Numbered from the stretch's first letter, positions 19,206-29,225 are shown. The stretch is DNA of 64,000 bases from Rippkaea orientalis PCC 8801 (GCF_000021805.1 NC_011726.1:4000097-4064096), one strand, 5' to 3'. Notes: generated by a model not told the origin, from the letters alone. Numbers and translations are program-made.

Positions 19206-19454
19206 CTATTTTTCTTCTTTGGATAATTCAGGAGGAACGACTTTTTCTAGATACTGACTTTCTAATAAAAAAACCCCTCTAGCAAAGCGAACCCGCCAAT
19301 AATTCCCTGGGCGGCGATCAACAATCGTTCCTTCTTCCCCGATCGCTAAAATGTCAGGAGGACGTAACATCGGCATGGGATCAGCCGTTTTTAGATAGGG
19401 AGGACGATTGATTAACCGTACTTGACAACCCGCAGTAATTTCTGAAGCATCCAT
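19206..19454 (-). CDS. sipA: SipA/DUF3148 regulator of histidine kinase NblS
   Basis: The 82-residue protein matches the DUF3148 pattern: GCQVRLINRPPYLKTADP near the start, MLRPPDILAIGEEGTIVDRR, then WRVRFARGVFLLESQYLE. This is the SipA family, small SH3-like beta-barrel proteins that bind the sensor kinase NblS (Hik33) and modulate its autokinase activity in light and nutrient stress. It starts 15 bp after the chelatase gene ends on the same strand, so they are probably co-transcribed. Sequence and length agree with the family; the assignment is from memory of its conserved core. Confidence 0.82.
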   Translation of the reverse strand: MDASEITAGCQVRLINRPPYLKTADPMPMLRPPDILAIGEEGTIVDRRPGNYWRVRFARGVFLLESQYLEKVVPPELSKEEK

Positions 19455-19469
19455 ATTAACTATTCACTA

Positions 19470-20471
19470 TCAAGGTGTTTGCCAGATACGACGATGATAA
19501 TCTTCCACCTTAGCATAGGGATCAGGACTCGAATGGTGATGATGATGACCATGGTGATCATGGTGGTGATCATGAGGGTGAGAGTGATGATGATCCGCGA
19601 TCGCCGCTAAGCGAAATTTACACATTTCACAGTTCATCTGTACCTGACCTTGCTGAGTTTCAATTTCCCGTTCCCTGACTATCTGTAACAGTTGAGGATG
19701 AATCCCCATTTCTGGTAAACAAGTGATCTCAATTTCAGGGAATTGGGTTTGCTGTTCGGCGGAAATTTGGAAAATTTTCTTAACTAATGCCCCCGTAAAC
19801 AGAAAATAAGGGATTACAATAATGCGTCTAGGATGATACAGTCTTGCGCGACGAAACCCTTCCTCTAAACGGGGATGGGTAATCCCAATAAAACAGGTTT
19901 CTACCGTCAGATAGCCGCTACCTTCCCATAACATTCGGGATAGTTTATAGACATCGCTATTAGCATCAGGATCACTAGAACCCCGTCCTACAAATAATAA
20001 TACCGTCTCAAGGCGAGGAATTTGATGGGGGTTCGCTTCAGGGGTGTCTAATTCGGCTAACCGTTCGTTCCACAAATTCAGCAGGCCAGGAGTAATCCCA
20101 AAATGACGGCCATAATGAAATGTTAGTTGAGGGTAACGTTGACGAGTGCGATCGAGTTCGTTGGTGACATCAAATTTATTATGACGTGCCGCAAACAGTA
20201 AAATGGGTAAAGCTGAAATTTCGTTATAACCTTGGGATACACAATAGTCTACCCCTTGAGCGATCGAAGGTTCTGTCAATTCTAAAAAACAGGGAACCAC
20301 AGGACGGGAAAGATCTAACCCTTGGTATGCGTCCACAAAATCGAGAAAGGTTTGTCGTCCATCGGTGTCTCTGGTTCCATGGCCGATCATTAACAACGGA
20401 CGTTGCAGGGGAAGAGGAGGGAAATGAAGGGAAGTAAGGGAGAGGCGATCGTTGACCTGAACTGTCGGCAT
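19470..20471 (-). CDS. sirohydrochlorin chelatase (CbiX/SirB type) with His-rich tail
   Basis: The 333-residue protein has two tandem CbiX-like halves. The first begins [16 protein letters not shown] near residue 27, and the second begins [15 protein letters not shown] near residue 159. Each has the catalytic-site style of class II chelatases. Enzymes of this type insert Fe2+ or Co2+ into sirohydrochlorin for siroheme (nitrite and sulfite reductases) or cobalamin. The C-terminus has a histidine-rich segment of about 25 residues around 288-315, and a nearby CEMC motif, both plausible for metal storage or delivery. Which metal is inserted cannot be read from sequence. It is cotranscribed with sipA. 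Confidence 0.86.
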   Translation of the reverse strand: MPTVQVNDRLSLTSLHFPPLPLQRPLLMIGHGTRDTDGRQTFLDFVDAYQGLDLSRPVVPCFLELTEPSIAQGVDYCVSQGYNEISALPILLFAARHNKFDVTNELDRTRQRYPQLTFHYGRHFGITPGLLNLWNERLAELDTPEANPHQIPRLETVLLFVGRGSSDPDANSDVYKLSRMLWEGSGYLTVETCFIGITHPRLEEGFRRARLYHPRRIIVIPYFLFTGALVKKIFQISAEQQTQFPEIEITCLPEMGIHPQLLQIVREREIETQQGQVQMNCEMCKFRLAAIADHHHSHPHDHHHDHHGHHHHHSSPDPYAKVEDYHRRIWQTP

Positions 20472-20702
20472 GAATGGGTTAAAATTGCTGAAGGTTGTTT
20501 AATGATTGAATGCTCTGTTATGGTAGCGAATTTTGGTGATTCTCGAAATAGGGGGAGGGGGGATTGAAACTGTTAAACTTTTAAATTGATGGTCGAGACT
20601 AAGAGGAAGAGGGCGTGAGAAGTGCTATAAAATACGTCATTTAGAGGTTTAACAGGTTAGTCAAAATTACAAAAGGGTATTATCAACAATTAAAGGGAAA
20701 AT

Positions 20703-21044
20703 ATGTTAAACAAATTACTTTTATTGGCTTTGTCTATTTTAATCGGATTCATGATTATTAGTCAAGTTCCTGTGTGGGCAGTTGATCTTAATCATGGGGA
20801 AGAAATTTTTAGTATTCACTGTGCGGGTTGTCATCCCAATGGTAGTAATATTATTAGACGCGGTAAAAATTTAAAACTCAAAGCTTTACAAAAAAATAAG
20901 GTTGATTCCTTAGAGGCGATCGCGGCTTTAGTTACCAATGGGAAAAACAATATGTCTGCTTATAGTGATCGTCTAACACCAGAAGAAATTCAAGCGGTTT
21001 CTGTGTATGTTCTTGAACAAGCACAAAATAATTGGACTAAGTAA
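20703..21044 (+). CDS. petJ: cytochrome c6-like protein
   Basis: The 113-residue precursor has a signal peptide (residues 3-26, cleavage near AVD). A single heme-binding CAGCH follows at residues 40-44, and the likely axial methionine is in NNMSAYSDRL. The rest (LKALQKNKVDSLEAIAALVTNGKNNM and LTPEEIQAVSVYVLEQA) follows the cytochrome c6 pattern. Such lumenal carriers take electrons from cytochrome b6f to photosystem I or a terminal oxidase. Cyanobacteria often have several c6-like paralogues, so calling it the main PetJ is uncertain. Monocistronic. Confidence 0.82.
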   Translation: MLNKLLLLALSILIGFMIISQVPVWAVDLNHGEEIFSIHCAGCHPNGSNIIRRGKNLKLKALQKNKVDSLEAIAALVTNGKNNMSAYSDRLTPEEIQAVSVYVLEQAQNNWTK

Positions 21045-21264
21045 AGTTCATCTCTACAGCAACATAAAATCGGCACGTTTTCTCTTTTTGAGCGTCAATT
21101 TCTGTAAATAGTCCAAGGGCAATTAAATTATGTGCTTTACTTCCCCCTGTCATAGCCACGATATGACCATTAATTAACTCGTATTTACGATGAGTCAATT
21201 CCTCCAATTCTAGTAATTCCTCAAAGCAATAAATCGCTTTTGGATTAGGTAATATAATGCTCAT
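21037..21264 (-). pseudogene. Uma2-family gene fragment (N-terminal part only)
   Basis: The 75-residue frame starts like many Uma2 proteins (a short leader, then FEELLELEELTHRKYELINGHIVAMTGGSKAHNLI). It ends after VAVEMNFT, where intact proteins of about 190 residues or more continue. The last 8 bp overlap the convergent cytochrome gene, so the 3' part has been lost. It is probably a decayed remnant and not functional. Confidence 0.7.
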
Positions 21265-21400
21265 GGCCAGCTATCAGCACAGTTTTAATTGAACTAATCC
21301 CAGCGTAAAGGGACAAGAATTATTTTGCCGTTAGAACAATATTAAGGATTGTTAAGTTAAGATAGTAGATTGAATAAGACTGCCCTTTTTTGAATCATTT

Positions 21401-24274
21401 ATGTCTGATCCTAATACTATCCGCATTCGTGGCGCAAGACAGCATAATTTAAAGAATATTGACCTGGATCTCCCCCGCGATCGCCTCATCGTTTTTACTG
21501 GGGTTTCTGGTTCGGGTAAGTCGTCTTTGGCCTTTGATACCATTTTTGCCGAAGGACAAAGACGCTATGTTGAGTCCCTTAGTGCCTATGCGCGGCAGTT
21601 TTTGGGACAATTAGATAAACCCGATGTAGACGCGATCGAGGGGTTAAGTCCGGCTATTTCCATCGATCAAAAGTCCACCTCCCATAACCCCCGTTCGACG
21701 GTGGGGACGGTGACGGAAATTTATGACTATTTGCGGTTATTGTTTGGACGGGCCGGAGAACCCCACTGTCCGATCTGCGATCGCAGTATCAGTCCCCAAA
21801 ATATTGATCAGATGTGCGATCGCGTGATGGAACTGCCTGATCGCACTAAATTTCAGATTCTTTCTCCGGTGGTTCGCGGCAAAAAGGGAACCCATAAACA
21901 ACTGTTATCAAGTTTAGCATCTCAAGGATTTGTTCGGGTCAGAATTAATGGAGAAGTTCGAGAACTTTCTGATGCAATTGACTTAAATAAAAATCATCAC
22001 CATAACATTGAAATTGTGATTGATCGCCTCATTAAAAAGCCAGGAATTGAAGAAAGATTAGTCGATTCTTTAACTACCTGTTTAAAGCAATCAGAGGGGT
22101 TGGCAGTTATTGATATTTTAGACGATGAAGATAAGGATAATCAAGAGGAAAAAGTCCCTTCAGAAATTACCTTTTCAGAAAACTTTGCTTGTCCTGAACA
22201 TGGTGCAGTGATAGAGGAATTGTCCCCTCGTTTGTTTTCCTTTAATTCTCCCTATGGTGCTTGCCCTCATTGTCATGGATTAGGCAGTTTACGGCAATTT
22301 TCGGCTGACTTAGTGATTCCTGATCCCAGTGCTTCTTTATATGCGGCGATCGCCCCTTGGTCAGATAAAGACAATTCCTATTATCTTTCCTTACTCTATA
22401 GTGTCGGTCAAACTTGTGGGTTTGATATTCAAACTCCCTGGAATAAATTAACCAAAGAACAACAAAATATCCTCCTTTATGGTCAAGAAGAACCCATCTG
22501 GTTTGAGGATGATTCTCGCTCAAAAAATAGTGAAGGATACTATCGAAAATTTGGTGGTATTCTGGCAATGTTAGAACGCAGTTATCAAGAAACTAGCTCA
22601 GAAATTATTAAACAGAAATTAGAAAAATATATTGTTGATCGAACCTGTGAGGTTTGCCAAGGAAAACGACTGAAACCCGAAGCTTTATCAGTTCGCTTAG
22701 GACAATATAAAATTGATCAATTGACCAGTGTTTCTATTGATAAATGCTTAGAAAGAGTCAATCAATTGGAATTAACCCCTAGACAAGCTTTAATTGGAGA
22801 ATTAGCCCTCAAAGAAATCAAAAACCGTCTACAATTTCTCCTAGACGTTGGGTTAGATTATTTAACCCTAGATAGAGGAACCATGACCCTATCAGGAGGA
22901 GAAGCACAACGCATCCGTTTAGCCACACAAATTGGCTCAGGACTCACGGGGGTATTATATGTTTTAGATGAGCCGAGTATTGGATTACATCAACGAGATA
23001 ATCAACGCTTATTAAATACCCTGAGAAAACTCAGAGATCTCGGCAATACTTTAATAGTCGTAGAACACGATCAAGAAACCATAGAATGCGCCGATCATTT
23101 AGTTGATATTGGTCCCTTAGCAGGAGTTCACGGAGGTAAGATTGTTTGTCAAGGAAATTTAGAGACGCTACTCAGCGATCAAACCTCTCTAACTGGGGCT
23201 TATTTATCGGGCAGAAAAGTTATAGAAACTCCTGAAAAACGTCGCAAAGGAAATGGGTCTTCATTACAGCTAAAAAATTGTTGTCAAAATAATCTTAAAA
23301 ACATCAATGTTGAGATTCCATTAGGTAAATTAGTTTGTATTACTGGTCTTTCTGGTTCAGGAAAGTCTACCCTAGTTAATGAGTTATTATATCCTGCTTT
23401 ACAGCATCATCTAACCCGTCAAGTCCCTTTTCCTAAAAATTTAGAGCAAATAAAAGGACTGAAAGCAGTTGATAAAGTGATTGTTATTGATCAGTCTCCC
23501 ATTGGCAGAACTCCTCGGTCTAATCCCGCTACCTACACAGGAGTTTTTGATACAATTAGAGAACTATTTTCTCAAACTATCGAAGCAAAAGCAAGAGGAT
23601 ATAAACAAGGTCAATTTTCCTTTAATGTAAAAGGGGGAAGATGTGAAGTTTGTAATGGTCAGGGAGTGAATATCATTGAAATGAATTTTCTCCCAGATGT
23701 TTATGTACAATGTGACGTTTGTAAAGGCGCAAGATACAACCGAGAAACCCTGCAAGTGAAGTATAAAGATTATTCTATTGCTGATGTTTTGAACATGACT
23801 GTTGAGGAAGCATTAGACGTATTTCAGAATATTCCTAAAGCCGTTAAACGGTTACAAACCTTAGTAGATGTTGGTCTAGGTTATATCAAATTAGGACAGT
23901 CTGCCCCCACCTTATCAGGAGGAGAAGCACAACGACTGAAATTAGCCTCAGAATTGTCAAAAAGAGCAACAGGAAAAACCCTTTATTTAATTGATGAACC
24001 AACCACCGGACTCTCTTTTTATGATGTCCATCACTTATTAAATGTTCTACAAAGATTAGTCGATAAAGGCAATTCTATTTTAGTGATTGAACACAATTTA
24101 GATGTCATTCGTTGTGCAGATTGGATCATTGATTTAGGACCTGAAGGAGGAGATAAAGGGGGAGAAATTATCGCGTTAGGAACTCCTGAAGAAGTGGCTA
24201 ATAATTCTAATTCTTATACAGGAAAATATTTAAAACAAGCCTTACAACAACATCCAACAGCCAAGCAAATTTAG
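21401..24274 (+). CDS. uvrA: excinuclease ABC subunit A
   Basis: The 957-residue protein is a full-length UvrA, the DNA-damage sensing ATPase of nucleotide excision repair. Two ABC ATPase units are visible: Walker [10 protein letters not shown] at residues 34-42 and GLSGSGKST near residue 650. Signature [12 protein letters not shown] and [12 protein letters not shown] segments and Walker B motifs ([13 protein letters not shown] and [13 protein letters not shown]) are also present. Zinc-finger cysteines include CEVCQGKR and CEVCNGQG with CDVCKGAR. UvrA dimers load UvrB at lesions. The gene stands alone, as is usual in cyanobacteria. Confidence 0.97.
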   Translation: MSDPNTIRIRGARQHNLKNIDLDLPRDRLIVFTGVSGSGKSSLAFDTIFAEGQRRYVESLSAYARQFLGQLDKPDVDAIEGLSPAISIDQKSTSHNPRSTVGTVTEIYDYLRLLFGRAGEPHCPICDRSISPQNIDQMCDRVMELPDRTKFQILSPVVRGKKGTHKQLLSSLASQGFVRVRINGEVRELSDAIDLNKNHHHNIEIVIDRLIKKPGIEERLVDSLTTCLKQSEGLAVIDILDDEDKDNQEEKVPSEITFSENFACPEHGAVIEELSPRLFSFNSPYGACPHCHGLGSLRQFSADLVIPDPSASLYAAIAPWSDKDNSYYLSLLYSVGQTCGFDIQTPWNKLTKEQQNILLYGQEEPIWFEDDSRSKNSEGYYRKFGGILAMLERSYQETSSEIIKQKLEKYIVDRTCEVCQGKRLKPEALSVRLGQYKIDQLTSVSIDKCLERVNQLELTPRQALIGELALKEIKNRLQFLLDVGLDYLTLDRGTMTLSGGEAQRIRLATQIGSGLTGVLYVLDEPSIGLHQRDNQRLLNTLRKLRDLGNTLIVVEHDQETIECADHLVDIGPLAGVHGGKIVCQGNLETLLSDQTSLTGAYLSGRKVIETPEKRRKGNGSSLQLKNCCQNNLKNINVEIPLGKLVCITGLSGSGKSTLVNELLYPALQHHLTRQVPFPKNLEQIKGLKAVDKVIVIDQSPIGRTPRSNPATYTGVFDTIRELFSQTIEAKARGYKQGQFSFNVKGGRCEVCNGQGVNIIEMNFLPDVYVQCDVCKGARYNRETLQVKYKDYSIADVLNMTVEEALDVFQNIPKAVKRLQTLVDVGLGYIKLGQSAPTLSGGEAQRLKLASELSKRATGKTLYLIDEPTTGLSFYDVHHLLNVLQRLVDKGNSILVIEHNLDVIRCADWIIDLGPEGGDKGGEIIALGTPEEVANNSNSYTGKYLKQALQQHPTAKQI

Positions 24275-24312
24275 TAGTAATACCAAAAATGTTTTTGATT
24301 GAATTAGGATGT

Positions 24313-24888
24313 TTAGTCATACCAATCATCTTTATTTTGACGACTTTTTAATTTATCTTGAATAATAAACCATAGCTTTTTTAGTCGTAAATCTAAAGAA
24401 AACCCCCGACGACTTTGGATAACAATTGTACCAGCAATGCGGTCATGAAACGCCCGATTTAAGTCTGGATCTCCTACCGCCATTCCACAGTCAATTAATA
24501 AGGGAGTTATAAACAATATCATAGACAGTGCATTACGAAAATTAATACTTAATCCCACCATGGCTAATAACGCAGCACTTCCTAAAATTCCTTCCCGCTT
24601 TCCTAACTCTTTTAAACCCGGAATTTTAGTAAACTGAGGATCAATTACCTTCATATCAAACGCCCAACTTCCTAAGCTTTGACCCTTATTTTTTTCGACA
24701 ATAATAATTCTTGCTATGCTCCAAAGAATGATAAAGACAAATTCTTTTAAAAGTCCTGTAAAAAAAGAACTAACAAACCAAACACTCAGAAAATCTAACA
24801 AAAAAGCATAGGCTCTTCTATCTAAAGGAACTTTAGGAAACCTTTGATAAATCGCGGACTCGTTACTAGAATAATCATCAGAATACAT
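24313..24888 (-). CDS. RDD family membrane protein
   Basis: The 191-residue protein has three to four hydrophobic segments and the RDD-like opening VPLDRRAYAFLLDFLSVWFVSSF near residue 20, followed by GQSLGSWAFDMKVID, a hallmark phrase of the family. RDD proteins are small membrane proteins, mostly of unknown function; a few are implicated in ion exchange. It converges with uvrA 38 bp away. Nothing indicates a specific partner. Confidence 0.82.
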   Translation of the reverse strand: MYSDDYSSNESAIYQRFPKVPLDRRAYAFLLDFLSVWFVSSFFTGLLKEFVFIILWSIARIIIVEKNKGQSLGSWAFDMKVIDPQFTKIPGLKELGKREGILGSAALLAMVGLSINFRNALSMILFITPLLIDCGMAVGDPDLNRAFHDRIAGTIVIQSRRGFSLDLRLKKLWFIIQDKLKSRQNKDDWYD

Positions 24889-24969
24889 AAGCGGTTTGTT
24901 ATCTAAATTACTTATTAATATGAAATCGCGTTTAGGTTTGCTAGGAATAGGTACAAGTTAAGAGTCATA

Positions 24970-24994
24970 GGGGTTTGATATTATTAAACCCTTA
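24970..24994. repeat. palindromic repeat GGGTTT-ATATTATT-AAACCC, copy 1
   Basis: Arms GGGTTT and AAACCC flank an AT-rich centre. A closely related palindrome with the same AATATTATTAAACCC right half occurs at about 48738-48765, so this is a dispersed intergenic repeat. Confidence 0.55.
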
Positions 24995-25115
24995 AAAAAT
25001 CCTCACGCTTTATTTGTACCATTCTTTTGTTCATTTCATCTAAAGACTGAGGAGCAGACGAGAGATATCCTAAGAGCAAAATATAGCATTAAATAGTATA
25101 AAAATGCACAACAGG

Positions 25116-25787
25116 TTAGTTAAGAAATACCGAATTAAAGGCTTTGACTTTTAAATCAATCCCTGTAATGGCTGTTCCAACAACAACAGAATAGGCTCCG
25201 TATTCTAAGGCTTTTTTTGCTTCTTGGGGGGTACTAATTCCTCCTTCACAAATAACAGGAACTTGTAATTTTTTGACCATTTCTTGTAGTAAACCGTAAC
25301 CTGGAGGAGATAGATTTTCAGTTATTTTGGTATAGCCATAAAGGGTGGTTCCTACGAAATCAGCCCCTGCTTTTTCAGCCGCGATCGCACTTTCAATAGT
25401 ATCTACATCCGCCATTACTAATAACCCCAATTCCTGATGAATACGGTTAATTAAATAAGTTACCGTTTCCCCTTGGGGACGTTCTCTAATTGTAGCATCA
25501 ATAGCAATAATATTGGCTCCTGCTTCAGCAATTTTAACCGCATCAGCAAAACACGGGGTAATATACACCTCATAGCCTGGATAGATTCTTTTCCAGAGTC
25601 CAATAATCAAACTATCGGGTAATTCTTGACGGACTTGTGCCACATGATCAGGTGTATCAATTCTAACCCCTTTTGCTCCTTGATTGATGGCTGCTTTGGC
25701 CATTGCTGCTATCATTTTGGGGTTATGTAAGGGAGACTCAACGGGAGCTTGACACGAAACAATTAAACTAGACTGAGGAATTGTCAT
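25116..25787 (-). CDS. nanE: N-acetylmannosamine-6-phosphate 2-epimerase
   Basis: The 223-residue TIM-barrel protein fits NanE in length and motifs: SCQAPVESPLHNP at the start, GANIIAIDATIRERPQGE near residue 88, DVDTIESAIAAEKAGADFVGTTL, and VICEGGISTPQEA. NanE interconverts ManNAc-6-P and GlcNAc-6-P. No other sialic-acid catabolism gene is near, so in this organism it may serve amino-sugar recycling or surface polysaccharide precursors; that is inference. The IS element lies just downstream of its start side intergenic gap. Confidence 0.9.
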   Translation of the reverse strand: MTIPQSSLIVSCQAPVESPLHNPKMIAAMAKAAINQGAKGVRIDTPDHVAQVRQELPDSLIIGLWKRIYPGYEVYITPCFADAVKIAEAGANIIAIDATIRERPQGETVTYLINRIHQELGLLVMADVDTIESAIAAEKAGADFVGTTLYGYTKITENLSPPGYGLLQEMVKKLQVPVICEGGISTPQEAKKALEYGAYSVVVGTAITGIDLKVKAFNSVFLN

Positions 25788-25818
25788 AATTAATTTTATA
25801 GTAAACAGTTATCAGTTA

Positions 25819-25825
25819 TAGCAAG
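25819..25825. repeat. 7-bp target-site duplication, left copy
   Basis: TAGCAAG here directly abuts the left IS end, and an identical TAGCAAG abuts the right end at 27004-27010. Confidence 0.85.
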
Positions 25826-27003
25826 TCAGAAATGTTGAATGTCGTAATAAAACTTTACATATTGAATCACACTAACCCTATAATAGCCATTTTTCATCTT
25901 AACCAAATTAGTTTTCTGAACCAATGTACATAGCTGATTTCCTGACACATATAGGACTGAAGATAACGAAGTTTATCTAATATAGTTTTGCCAAATTCTT
26001 GAGGTATTTCTATTAGCTGTAAAATTAGATAAGCGATTAAGCAACAATAAATTTGAATGCGAATGCCATTTTCATTCTTGGTCATTAATCTGTCTAGTTT
26101 TAAGTGCATCTTTAAAAACTTCCAGAGTAACTCTATCTGCCATCTTTGTACATAAATCTCTGCTATTTCTTCATTACTTACTACGGCTTCTTCATCCACA
26201 GGTAAATTCGTAGCTAATCGAAATTCTGTTCTCTTTTCTAAGTCACAAAATGCTACTACTCTAATTTCTACCTCCCTTCCATCTTTTCCCACTTTACTCT
26301 TACCATTCTCTAGCATTTCTAAGGTAACATTATTTTTTATTCTCAGGACAAATGTTTGATTTTTGTTCTCTTTTAGCTTTTTGATTCTTTCACAAGATGC
26401 AAAACCTCTATCCATTATCCCTACTCCATTTTCAGGAATTTCTTCTAGCGTTTTCTGACCATATTTATGATCATGTCCCTGACCAAAATAAATCACTATG
26501 CCCCCTGGTTCTGATGTCCAACTATCCAACCCACAAAATAATTTTACTTGGTGATATCCTTGACTCCATAATAGTTTACTTGTTAAACTGATCATTGTTG
26601 AATCAATAGGAAAATAAGAACGAGCGTTTCTTTCACCCTTCTTTCGCCGTAGTTGTTCTTTTAGTTGATTAATGATGTCAAGAAATACTTGAGGATCTCT
26701 TCTTTTACTTGCCTTAGAAAAGTTAGATATTTTTAAATCTATTCCTTGAGTATTTAATCTTTTAAATAAATCCTGCATACTGACCACACTTTTATCCATT
26801 ACATACTCTAACCAACAGCAGACAAATGAAAAGGTATTGAGAACTGGATAATCATTTCTGGGTAACGGCTTTAAGATAGATTTAATGACTTTGGGAAAAC
26901 TTTGTACAATCAAAGGAGTTATTTTACTTTTCTACATTTTTGCTAATTTTATCATTCTCAACAAATTTTTTCAAGACTTTTTTCTAACATTCAACATTTC
27001 TGA
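25826..27003 (-). mobile_element. complete IS4-type insertion sequence, 1178 bp
   Basis: Perfect 17-bp terminal inverted repeats, TCAGAAATGTTGAATGT at 25826-25842 and its complement at 26987-27003, enclose one intact transposase gene. A 7-bp direct repeat, TAGCAAG, flanks the element on both sides (25819-25825 and 27004-27010), as expected of a target duplication. The intact ends and gene suggest a fairly recent, possibly active insertion between nanE and gloA. IS4-family target duplications vary by subgroup; 7 bp fits only some of them. Confidence 0.93.
25894..26913 (-). CDS. IS4-family DDE transposase
   Basis: The 339-residue protein has the DDE catalytic arrangement: D in PIDSTMISL near residue 104, D in GIMDRGFAS near residue 167, and the IS4 family YREK signature (Y-2-R-3-E-6-K) in YVQRWQIELLWKFLK near residue 253. 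It spans most of the IS between the terminal repeats and shows no frameshift or stop, so it is probably functional. Confidence 0.93.
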   Translation of the reverse strand: MIVQSFPKVIKSILKPLPRNDYPVLNTFSFVCCWLEYVMDKSVVSMQDLFKRLNTQGIDLKISNFSKASKRRDPQVFLDIINQLKEQLRRKKGERNARSYFPIDSTMISLTSKLLWSQGYHQVKLFCGLDSWTSEPGGIVIYFGQGHDHKYGQKTLEEIPENGVGIMDRGFASCERIKKLKENKNQTFVLRIKNNVTLEMLENGKSKVGKDGREVEIRVVAFCDLEKRTEFRLATNLPVDEEAVVSNEEIAEIYVQRWQIELLWKFLKMHLKLDRLMTKNENGIRIQIYCCLIAYLILQLIEIPQEFGKTILDKLRYLQSYMCQEISYVHWFRKLIWLR

Positions 27004-27010
27004 TAGCAAG
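27004..27010. repeat. 7-bp target-site duplication, right copy
   Basis: Second TAGCAAG, immediately outside the right IS end. Confidence 0.85.
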
Positions 27011-27119
27011 TCTCTTTGAATTGTGAAACCCAATCCCTTAGTTTTACTAAACACAGAACACCCAATTTAGTAACACATCAAGCTTTTTTGTCTTGGTTAA
27101 ACCCCTGGTGTTTGTTACT

Positions 27120-27147
27120 GTTTACTGATAACTGTTTACTGATAACT
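27120..27147. repeat. two 14-bp tandem repeats GTTTACTGATAACT
   Basis: Two exact copies in tandem plus the start of a third, just beyond the gloA stop. The inverse motif (AAACAGTTATCAGTTAT) occurs at 25803-25819, on the other side of the IS. Such short repeats are common in cyanobacterial intergenic DNA. Confidence 0.7.
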
Positions 27148-27149
27148 GT

Positions 27150-27581
27150 TTAGGAAGGAGTTCCTGCAATAGCAACTTCTTTTTTGACTGATTCTTGTTT
27201 TTTTAATTGAATTAATTCAATTTTATAACCATTGGGATCTTCCACAAAGGCAATCACCGTAGAACCGTGTTTCATCGGACCGGGTTCGCGGGTAATCTTG
27301 CCCCCAAGTGACCGAATTTTCTCACAGGTTGCGTAAATGTCATCAACTCCCAAGGCAATGTGTCCGTAGGCATTTCCCAACTCGTAGGAATCTACCCCCC
27401 AATTATAGGTTAATTCGATCACTGCCGTTTCGGACTCATCCGCGTACCCAACAAACGCGAGGGTAAATTCTCCCCCTGGGTAGTCTTTTTGGCGCAATAA
27501 TTTCATCCCCAACACATCGCAATAGAATTTGAGGGATTCTTCTAGGTTATTAACCCGTAGCATGGTGTGTAGCATCCGCAT
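27150..27581 (-). CDS. gloA: lactoylglutathione lyase (glyoxalase I)
   Basis: From the ATG at 27581 the protein is 143 residues, the standard bacterial GloA length. It begins [20 protein letters not shown], then [42 protein letters not shown] and [14 protein letters not shown], giving the metal ligands His, Glu, His and Glu. GloA converts the methylglyoxal-glutathione hemithioacetal to S-lactoylglutathione in the cytoplasm. AGGAG lies about 12 bp upstream of the chosen start. The longer frame to 27662 adds a non-conserved leader. Confidence 0.93.
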   Translation of the reverse strand: MRMLHTMLRVNNLEESLKFYCDVLGMKLLRQKDYPGGEFTLAFVGYADESETAVIELTYNWGVDSYELGNAYGHIALGVDDIYATCEKIRSLGGKITREPGPMKHGSTVIAFVEDPNGYKIELIQLKKQESVKKEVAIAGTPS

Positions 27582-27680
27582 GGGTAACTTGTACTCCTGT
27601 TGGTGGTGTTTCCTCGTTTCTATTTTACTGCGATACTCGATCAGAATTGGTAGGGTGGGCATTGCCCACCTTGATGATGT

Positions 27681-27926
27681 TCAAGCGACACAAAATTGTT
27701 CTATATTCAGCATAGATTCGCCATGATCCGGAATCCAAGCTATCCATTCAATTTCCGAAAGTTGGCAAAGTAATATTGCCTCATCATAACAAAAAAGGCT
27801 TAAGGGCTCTAACAATCTGACCCACATATTCGATTCTAGTGGGGGAATTGTTGCACGATCGCTATTGAGAATAGGAGAACACCAACGAACCTCTCTAGTG
27901 ACTGAATCTGCGTTTATCTGGACCAT
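27681..27926 (-). CDS. small conserved-looking protein, 81 aa, function unknown
   Basis: An ATG at 27926 is preceded by AGAGG five bases away, a strong ribosome binding site, and encodes about 81 residues. The frame continues upstream to 28022, but that part overlaps a palindromic repeat and is unlikely to be translated. The protein is acidic, with tryptophans (VRLLEPLSLFCYDEAILLCQ and IEWIAWIPDHGES) and no membrane segment. I do not recognise the family. Confidence 0.6.
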   Translation of the reverse strand: MVQINADSVTREVRWCSPILNSDRATIPPLESNMWVRLLEPLSLFCYDEAILLCQLSEIEWIAWIPDHGESMLNIEQFCVA

Positions 27927-28004
27927 TTTTACCTCTTCGTAACATGAAGTGACTATCTCAAGGGATGCTTTGCGATGGATGACCAAGTGATGAATAGATG
28001 CTGT

Positions 28005-28023
28005 GATGCGTTGGGAACGCATC
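28005..28023. repeat. palindrome GATGCGTT / AACGCATC
   Basis: Perfect 8-bp arms with a GGG loop. The arm shares its TGCGTT core with the element at 4654-4718. A dispersed intergenic repeat is likely. Confidence 0.55.
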
Positions 28024-28212
28024 CTACTTGGTTAACTTGAGCAGAAAGTTGAATACAAAAAATCCTAAGAGTTTCTGTATCTAAAGTTACAAAATACTGA
28101 GATAAACCGTCAAGTCAATGTTTCATAACTTAATGTCAGAGGAAAGATAGTGTAGGGGAGAACAGCCGTTCGCCCCTAGGATTGAAAAAATGTTTTTCAC
28201 CTAAAAATCAGA

Positions 28213-28253
28213 AAGAGAGCCGACGACTTGCCATGTTTCGTCTCGGCTCTCTT
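28213..28253 (-). terminator. strong hairpin downstream of DALR-protein gene
   Basis: AAGAGAGCCGA pairs perfectly with TCGGCTCTCTT over 11 bp, extendable by GAC/GTC past a bulged base. Read on the minus strand it lies about 95 bp beyond the stop of the 28347-29225 gene and is followed by T-rich sequence, so it may terminate that transcript. The long loop makes it atypical. Confidence 0.45.
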
Positions 28254-28346
28254 GCTGGTTCGCTCCTCACACTTGACTTTAGTATACATACCTTGAAATC
28301 ATTTGTCACTATCCTTTATAAAAATTTTCGATTTGTTACTAGAGGG

Positions 28347-29225
28347 TTACAAGTGCGATCGCGGAAAAGTCCCCATCTGGCTATACCACAGCCATTGTAG
28401 TAGGCGTTGACTCACAGCGACTAATCCTAGTCTTCCTTGGGCTAAAGCGGGATACTCTTGAGCCACTTCTCCAAAAATACGACAAAATCGCTCAAAATTC
28501 CAGAAAAAGTGGCTTAACCTGCTGGTTAACTGATTACCACTCCAGGTAGAATCATTTTTTATTCGATCTACCGTGGTGATAATCTGACTAATCAAGGCTA
28601 ATTCTGTAGGATGAGTTAAGCGGCAGGTTTTACCCCCTATTAACCAAGGAATAGGAGAGCCAAAAGGATAAAGCTGAACTAAATCGTTAAAATTCGGGTT
28701 GTTAAGCTTGATTAATCCTTGTTGCTCTCCCAAACGGAGTAAGGAACACGAACGCGCATAAGCAGATTGAATTGAAAATAGATGATCGGGATCAATTGAC
28801 TGATTTTTTGGAGAGAGTTGGGGTAATTCTGCTTGTAGGCAATAGTCTAACCAAATTGCTAAAGCGCGATCGCATAATTGAAAATCTAACCAACCGGGTT
28901 CAACTAACTTCAGGCTGAAGGTTAACTGGGGGAACTGCTGATACTCATCGCGATGAATAACCAGGCTAGAGACTATTTGTTCAGCTAAATCAAGAGGAGA
29001 GACAGAAGACTGACGCGATAGTTGCATAGCGATCGCCCATCGATAGATAATGGGTGTTACCTGAGATAAACGAGAGAGCGATCGAGAATTTTGCTTCAAA
29101 GAAGATAAGGCAACTTTACACAATTCTGAATTAATTAATAGATTTAGTAATTTTTGTTCTAATTGTTCTTGAATTGATAGGCTTTTTATAGGAATTTTAA
29201 GCAAAATTTTATCGGTATTCATCAA
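28347..29225 (-). CDS. DALR anticodon-binding domain protein (ArgRS-like, no catalytic core)
   Basis: The 292-residue protein ends with a DALR-type helical domain, including AQGRLGLVAVSQRLLQWLW, which resembles the C-terminus of arginyl-tRNA synthetase. There is no HIGH or KMSKS motif and the protein is half the size of ArgRS, so it cannot aminoacylate. Cyanobacteria carry such stand-alone proteins; their role is unknown, and tRNA or RNA binding is a reasonable inference. It is divergent from the psbA variant, with 235 bp shared upstream DNA. Confidence 0.78.
   Translation of the reverse strand: MMNTDKILLKIPIKSLSIQEQLEQKLLNLLINSELCKVALSSLKQNSRSLSRLSQVTPIIYRWAIAMQLSRQSSVSPLDLAEQIVSSLVIHRDEYQQFPQLTFSLKLVEPGWLDFQLCDRALAIWLDYCLQAELPQLSPKNQSIDPDHLFSIQSAYARSCSLLRLGEQQGLIKLNNPNFNDLVQLYPFGSPIPWLIGGKTCRLTHPTELALISQIITTVDRIKNDSTWSGNQLTSRLSHFFWNFERFCRIFGEVAQEYPALAQGRLGLVAVSQRLLQWLWYSQMGTFPRSHL

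Larger units (their letters stand above)
27927..28346. other. 420-bp intergenic region with palindrome and hairpin
   Basis: It holds an 8-bp-arm palindrome (GATGCGTT-GGG-AACGCATC, 28005-28023) and a strong hairpin at 28213-28253. An open frame from 28182 has no support as a gene. Confidence 0.5.

Noticed and set aside
28182-28400. 72-codon frame in the gap before the DALR gene
   Set aside because: It spans a strong hairpin and overlaps the 3' end of the DALR gene; no protein-like conservation is evident.
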